A DNA stretch of 34,841 nucleotides from JAOADN01 sp049323795 (GTDB lineage: Bacteria > Pseudomonadota > Alphaproteobacteria > Rhodobacterales > Rhodobacteraceae), in contig JBMOOH010000012.1 in the NCBI GenBank assembly GCA_049323795.1, positions 1 to 34,841 of the forward strand, in the 5' to 3' direction. Under the pieces are notes generated by a model. It was not told the DNA's origin, ran no database searches, and worked only from the letters and a program-made list of their open reading frames with translations. Numbering within the stretch: position 1 is the stretch's first letter; every line of letters begins with the position of its first letter. This document shows, piece by piece, positions 31,594 through 34,841 of the stretch. The position numbers and the translations under genes were made by a program.

Positions 31594-31811
31594 TCGGGGA
31601 CGTTGTCCACGCCCGATCCGCCCCAGGGGTGGCAGCGCAGGATGCGCCGCGCCGCAAGCCATGTGCCCCGCAGCGCCCCGTGCTTTTCCAGCGCCTCGAG
31701 CGCATAGGCCGAGCAGGTGGGCGTGAAGCGGCAGCCGTGTCCGACCCAGGGGCTCAGGATCAGCCGGTAGGCCCGGACAGGCAGCGCGACGACATGGGCG
31801 AGCGGGCTCAT
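31590..31811 (-). CDS. yidD: Membrane protein insertion efficiency factor YidD
   Basis: A 73-residue YidD, a small membrane-associated helper of YidC-dependent insertion. It has the family sequence RLILSPWVGHGCRFTPTCS followed by YALEALEKHG and RILRCHPWGGSGVDNVP, with conserved cysteines. ATGA overlaps the stop of rnpA. It is the third gene of the rpmH-rnpA-yidD operon. yidC, which usually follows, is displaced by about 4 kb. Confidence 0.95.
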   Translation of the reverse strand: MSPLAHVVALPVRAYRLILSPWVGHGCRFTPTCSAYALEALEKHGALRGTWLAARRILRCHPWGGSGVDNVPD

Positions 31812-32221
31812 TTCCGGTGCACCCGGTCGAAGGCGCGCGCAAGCTCGGCGCGCATCTCGGCGAAAGGCAGGGTGACGGTGGCGGCCGGACGGCCGACCAG
31901 CACGTAGTCCCAGCCGGGCAGCCCGCAGCCGGGCACGAGTTCCCGCGCCAGCGCCCGCAGCCGCCGCTTCGCGCGGTTCCGCGTCACGGCGTTGCCGATC
32001 TTCTTCGAACAGGTGAACCCGATGCGGATGGCCCCGGCATCCGGCTCGCCCTCGGCCCGCCTCCGCGCCTGAAGGGTGAAGCCCGGCATGCCCTGCCGCC
32101 GCGCCTGCGCCGCCCGCAGGAAATCGGCGCGGTGCCGCAATGTCAGGATGACCGAAGCCGCCGGGCGGTTTCCCGCGTCCGGCCCGACCCGGCCTTCCGC
32201 GGTAACCGCCGGCGGCTGCAT
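31808..32221 (-). CDS. rnpA: Ribonuclease P protein component
   Basis: A 137-residue RnpA, the protein subunit of RNase P, which matures tRNA 5' ends. The signature RNRAKRRLRALARE follows GFTCSKKIGNAVT. The N-terminal 25 residues (MQPPAVTAEGRVGPDAGN) are poorly conserved, and a start closer to the LRHRADFLRA helix (for example residue 24-28) cannot be excluded. It overlaps yidD by four bases and follows rpmH after 22 bases. Confidence 0.94.
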   Translation of the reverse strand: MQPPAVTAEGRVGPDAGNRPAASVILTLRHRADFLRAAQARRQGMPGFTLQARRRAEGEPDAGAIRIGFTCSKKIGNAVTRNRAKRRLRALARELVPGCGLPGWDYVLVGRPAATVTLPFAEMRAELARAFDRVHRK

Positions 32222-32243
32222 CGCCCGCCCCGCTCCGGGGGAC

Positions 32244-32378
32244 TTATGCCGAAAGGACCTTGCGGCCCCGCGCGCGGCGCGCGTTCAGGACCTTGCGGCC
32301 GCCCTTGGTGGCCATGCGCGCGCGGAAGCCGTGGCGACGGGCGCGGACGAGGTTCGAGGGCTGGTAGGTGCGCTTCAT
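32244..32378 (-). CDS. rpmH: 50S ribosomal protein L34
   Basis: A 44-residue L34 on the minus strand, easily missed because of its size. It begins MKRTYQPSNLVRARRHGF and ends RGRKVLSA, with the family core RARMATKGGRKVLNARR between. GGAGATGGAAG precedes the ATG. It heads the rpmH-rnpA-yidD operon and has a good promoter about 90 bases upstream. Confidence 0.97.
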   Translation of the reverse strand: MKRTYQPSNLVRARRHGFRARMATKGGRKVLNARRARGRKVLSA

Positions 32379-32464
32379 CGCTTCCATCTCCGTCTTGCGG
32401 ACCCTGACCGGCGGGGAACGCTTCGCCGCACGGGATTCGGGCGCCCGCGCTTGTCGAGGCCCGG

Positions 32465-32493
32465 CTGATAGACCGGGTTCCGGGGCAAGTCAA
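32465..32493 (-). promoter_or_regulatory. Candidate rpmH promoter
   Basis: Read on the minus strand, TTGACT (plus-strand 32488-32493) and TATCAG (32465-32470) are separated by 17 bases. Transcription would begin near 32458, about 80 bases before the rpmH ATG. Confidence 0.6.
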
Positions 32494-32535
32494 CCGATCC
32501 GCCCGCTCCTGCCCCGCTCCTGCCGGTTGCCGCTT

Positions 32536-32564
32536 TTGACAAGCTCGACCACGCGGGGCATAGA
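32536..32564 (+). promoter_or_regulatory. Candidate promoter of the histidine-kinase gene
   Basis: TTGACA (32536-32541), a perfect -35 box, and CATAGA (32559-32564) are separated by 17 bases. The start would be near 32571. It diverges from the rpmH promoter, with 42 bases between the two -35 boxes. Confidence 0.55.
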
Positions 32565-32614
32565 ACACAGGTCGCAAGGGAAGGTCCGTGCGAAGCGGGC
32601 GGCGAAAGGCAGTG

Positions 32615-34021
32615 ATGTTCCTGAACTCGCTCTCGGGGCGGTTCCTTATCCTGACGACCGTGTTCGTCATGGTGGCGGAGGTCCTGATCTTCGTCCCGTC
32701 GGTCGCGCGCTTCCGCGAGGACTACATCCTGTCGCGCCTCGCACGGGCGCAGATCGCCTCTCTGGCGCTTCTGGCGGCCGACCGCATGATCGATCCCAAG
32801 CTCGAAAGCGAACTGCTGAGGAATGCCGAGGTCTACAACGTGGTCCTGCGCCGGGACGAGGTGCGCGAGCTTGTCCTGTCCTCGCCGATCCCGCAAACGG
32901 TCGATGCCACCTTCGACCTGCGCGAGGCGCCGGCCTGGGTGCTGATCCGCGATGCGATCCGCACCCTTCTCGATTCGCGTGAAAAGGTGATCCGGGTGAT
33001 CGGCGACCCCGTGAAGCAGGCCGGCCTGCTGATCGAGGTCACGATGCCGACCACGCCGCTCCGGACGGCGATGATCGACTACGGCCTGCGCATCCTCGCG
33101 CTGTCGGCGGTGATCTCGATCGTGACGGCGAGCATGCTGTTCCTTGCCGTCCGGCGGCTTCTCGTCGTTCCGATCAAGCGCGTGGTCGCGCACATGAGCG
33201 CCTATGCCGAGGCGCCCGAGGATGCGCGGCTGTTCATCGAGCCGCGGGCCGGGGTGCGCGAGTTGCGGGATGCCGAAACTGCGCTCCAGACCATGCAGCG
33301 CCAGCTCACCGCCGCCCTCAAGCAGAAGGAACGCCTGGCTCAGCTCGGCGGCGCCGTGGCCAAGATCAGCCACGACCTGCGCAACATCCTGACCACCGCG
33401 CAGCTCTTCGCGGACCGGATGGAGGAAAGCGACGACCCGGCGGTGCGGCGCGCGGCGCCGAAGCTCGTGGCCTCGATCAGCCGGGCCGTCAACCTCTGCG
33501 AGTCGACGCTGGCCTTCGGCAAGGCCGAGGAGCCCCCGCCCGCGCTGATGCGCTTCATGCTCAAGGGCCTCATCACGGAAGTCGCCGAGAGCGAAAGGCT
33601 CGCCGCCCCGGAGAACATCGAGATCGTCGTCGATGTCGCCCCGAACCTTGCGATACGGGCGGATCACGAGCAGCTTCACCGCATCCTCACGAACCTGACC
33701 AGGAACGCGCGCCAGGCGATCGAGGGCACCGGCAAGGGCGGGACGATCGAGCTTGGCGCGGGCGAGGCCGAGGCGGACTGGTGGATACGGGTGGGCGACA
33801 CCGGTCCCGGCCTGCCGCAGCGCGTGCTCGATCACCTCTACGAGCCGTTTCACGCCGGAACCCGCAAGGGCGGAACGGGCCTCGGGCTCGCCATCGCGGC
33901 CGAACTCGTGCGCGGTCACGGCGGGCGTCTCGAACTGGTCCGGACGGGTGCTGACGGCACGGAATTCCTCGTCCGCATCCCGAAGGATGCCGCTCCGGCC
34001 GATGCCCCGGCGCGGCCCTGA
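32615..34021 (+). CDS. Orphan membrane sensor histidine kinase
   Basis: A 468-residue sensor kinase in this numbering. One hydrophobic segment at 10-30 (LTTVFVMVAEVLIFVP) and another at about 157-180 (GLRILALSAVISIVTASMLF) flank a periplasmic sensor domain of about 125 residues. The HAMP-like linker is followed by the H-box with phosphoacceptor H253 (KISHDLRN), the N-box NLTRNARQAIE, G1 GDTGPGLP and G2 KGGTGLGLAIA. No response regulator is adjacent, so its partner is elsewhere. I start at ATG 32615, with AAAGG five bases upstream; a GTG at 32588 would add nine residues and cannot be ruled out. It is followed by a terminator. Confidence 0.92.
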   Translation: MFLNSLSGRFLILTTVFVMVAEVLIFVPSVARFREDYILSRLARAQIASLALLAADRMIDPKLESELLRNAEVYNVVLRRDEVRELVLSSPIPQTVDATFDLREAPAWVLIRDAIRTLLDSREKVIRVIGDPVKQAGLLIEVTMPTTPLRTAMIDYGLRILALSAVISIVTASMLFLAVRRLLVVPIKRVVAHMSAYAEAPEDARLFIEPRAGVRELRDAETALQTMQRQLTAALKQKERLAQLGGAVAKISHDLRNILTTAQLFADRMEESDDPAVRRAAPKLVASISRAVNLCESTLAFGKAEEPPPALMRFMLKGLITEVAESERLAAPENIEIVVDVAPNLAIRADHEQLHRILTNLTRNARQAIEGTGKGGTIELGAGEAEADWWIRVGDTGPGLPQRVLDHLYEPFHAGTRKGGTGLGLAIAAELVRGHGGRLELVRTGADGTEFLVRIPKDAAPADAPARP

Positions 34022-34023
34022 CC

Positions 34024-34044
34024 GGCCGCCCGGTGCGGCCTTTT
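34024..34044 (+). terminator. Terminator of the histidine-kinase gene
   Basis: GGCCGC (34024-34029) pairs with GCGGCC (34035-34040) around a CCGGT loop and is followed by TTTT and GCCCTT. It directly follows the stop codon. Confidence 0.75.
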
Positions 34045-34090
34045 GCCCTTGCATCGGCGCTTTCCGGCGGCTAAATGCCCATCGCACGAC

Positions 34091-34167
34091 GGACCCGTAG
34101 CTCAGCTGGATAGAGCATCAGACTACGAATCTGAGGGTCGGGCGTTCGAATCGCTCCGGGTCCGCCA
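34091..34167 (+). tRNA. tRNA-Arg (anticodon ACG)
   Basis: A complete 77-base tRNA with encoded CCA. The acceptor arm GGACCCG (34091-34097) pairs with CGGGTCC; the D-arm is GCTC...GAGC; the anticodon arm is TCAGA-CTACGAA-TCTGA, giving anticodon ACG; the T-arm is GGGCG-TTCGAAT-CGCTC. A34 is normally edited to inosine by TadA so that CGU, CGC and CGA are read. It lies 47 bases after a terminator and is followed by T-rich sequence and accessory DNA, a common insertion site for mobile elements. Confidence 0.97.
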
Positions 34168-34251
34168 TATTTTTCAAGATGTTAGCTGGCGGTACTGGGT
34201 GCGGCGAGTCGCCCGTCATAGCCGTATGCTAGCAGCCGCCGTGGTCGCTGC

Positions 34252-34626
34252 TCACAGGTTGTCTGGGAAGCAGCCCTTGAAGGTCGCAAAGAACGAAGCC
34301 GTGGCGGCAACGCGCATCAACGAGAAGCTGATGATTGCGAATGTGCACACGTAGATCGTGTACTTCAGAGCCAGCCTCCACGTACGGTCAGCTTTGAAGA
34401 AGCGCTCGTCAACTACCGTCACGTAGAACACTTGCACGCCCAAGAGCTGCAAACCCAAACCGATTGCGGACGTGACCATCGCAAAAATGGCCGGGCCTGC
34501 CTTCTCACAATGATAATGGATCAGTGCCGTAGCCAAGAGGTACTGACCGACCCCGAACAGTGCTACCGCCTTCAATACGCCATCTGCGATGGCAATTGAC
34601 TTCGGCTTCTGATCGTCCCCGGCCAT
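34252..34626 (-). CDS. Small integral membrane protein of unknown function
   Basis: A 124-residue protein I do not recognise. It has about three or four hydrophobic segments: VLKAVALFGVGQYLLATAL, IFAMVTSAIGLGLQLLGVQV, and YTIYVCTFAIISFSLMRVA. The N-terminus (MAGDDQKPKSIAIAD) is hydrophilic and there is no signal peptide. I start at ATG 34626; the frame extends upstream through Ser/Arg-rich sequence without protein character. The region is clearly less GC-rich than the rest of the window, with more AT-ending codons, suggesting acquired DNA. It lies between tRNA-Arg and an IS3-type element. No good ribosome-binding site is visible. Confidence 0.6.
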   Translation of the reverse strand: MAGDDQKPKSIAIADGVLKAVALFGVGQYLLATALIHYHCEKAGPAIFAMVTSAIGLGLQLLGVQVFYVTVVDERFFKADRTWRLALKYTIYVCTFAIISFSLMRVAATASFFATFKGCFPDNL

Positions 34627-34734
34627 GGCCAACCCCGCTCTCTTCGGCAGGTGTCGATGATGACATGTCAGCAAAGCACCCCCAGCTCGCGCTGAGCGTG
34701 CTGAGGGCAGGTCGTGCTCTGCTCCCTGAGAACT

Positions 34735-34841
34735 GGATCGTTTGAAGCTGGAGTTTTCCGCTACGTTTCCCTGGCTGGGAGAGGAGTGGAATCGGATGAA
34801 GGCATCGAAGTTCACGGAGGCGCAGAAGGCGTTCATTTTGA
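34735..34841 (+). mobile_element. IS3-family insertion sequence, left end (cut by the window)
   Basis: The coding part begins at ATG 34796 with MKASKFTEAQKAFIL, the N-terminus of an IS3-family OrfA (helix-turn-helix transposase subunit), and runs off the window. GAGAGGAG precedes the ATG. The sequence GAAGCTGGAGTTTTCCGC just upstream is likely part of the terminal region. The exact left end (about 34735-34745) cannot be fixed without the right end. Confidence 0.6.
34796..34841 (+). CDS. IS3-family transposase OrfA (partial)
   Basis: Only the first 15 residues (MKASKFTEAQKAFIL) lie in the window. They match the start of IS3-family, IS407-like OrfA proteins, which recognise the element ends and are joined to OrfB by programmed frameshifting. 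The rest lies beyond the end of the window, so integrity cannot be judged. Confidence 0.6.
   Translation, partial: MKASKFTEAQKAFIL

Noticed and set aside
34091..34841. Complete integrated element with attL/attR at tRNA-Arg
   Set aside because: No second copy of the tRNA 3' end and no integrase gene are present within the window.

Overview
The window is about 35 kb of high-GC (roughly two-thirds G+C by eye) chromosomal DNA from an alphaproteobacterium, most likely a Rhodobacter/Paracoccus-like member of the Rhodobacterales. The evidence is a bztABCD (aapJQMP) acidic amino-acid transporter operon, an ATP12-type F1-ATPase chaperone, LuxR/LuxI quorum-sensing genes and the character of the ribosomal proteins. 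Nearly everything is core genome; accessory material sits at the two ends (a broken GcvT-family gene on the left, a membrane protein and an IS3-type insertion sequence behind a tRNA on the right).

Layout. 1-1144: 3' remnant of an aminomethyltransferase-family gene and a 397-base gap holding a 14-bp inverted repeat and a likely promoter. 1145-5358: spc-type ribosomal cluster rpmC-rpsQ-rplN-rplX-rplE-rpsN-rpsH-rplF-rplR-rpsE-rpmD, ending in a double hairpin/terminator. 5512-5952: an inserted GFA-family gene. 6142-8755: rplO-secY-adk behind their own promoter. 8936-11380: alpha-operon genes rpsM-rpsK-rpoA-rplQ with a good promoter overlapping the adk stop and a strong terminator at 11428-11466.

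11775-13034: luxR and luxI homologues. 13083-17355: rarA, crcB, an RluC-family pseudouridine synthase, an HAD phosphatase and an ATP12-family chaperone; the last four are tightly spaced or overlapping. 17572-22174: bztABCD. 22250-24343 (minus): argB, a small 4Fe-4S protein and a SixA-type phosphatase. 24468-25202: an SDR oxidoreductase inserted in the opposite direction. 25250-27774 (minus): engB and yidC.

27775-28413 is non-coding, with a 13-bp tandem repeat and degenerate GC-rich repeats. 28414-30903 (minus): ttcA and an EAL protein with a degenerate GGDEF domain. 31057-31593: a DUF3833-type lipoprotein. 31590-32378 (minus): rpmH-rnpA-yidD. 32615-34021: an orphan sensor histidine kinase. 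34091-34167: tRNA-Arg(ACG), followed by a visibly less GC-rich accessory tail.

Functionally the window joins translation and protein export (ribosomal proteins, SecY, YidC, YidD, EngB, RnpA, TtcA, RluC-type synthase) with nitrogen nutrition (Bzt, ArgB) and signalling (LuxRI, EAL, histidine kinase). I see no clearly new multi-gene system. The most interesting observations are regulatory: candidate leaderless promoters for luxR, rarA and crcB, extra promoters where the ribosomal cluster is interrupted, strong hairpins without U-tracts inside operons, and the repeat-rich gap upstream of yidC.
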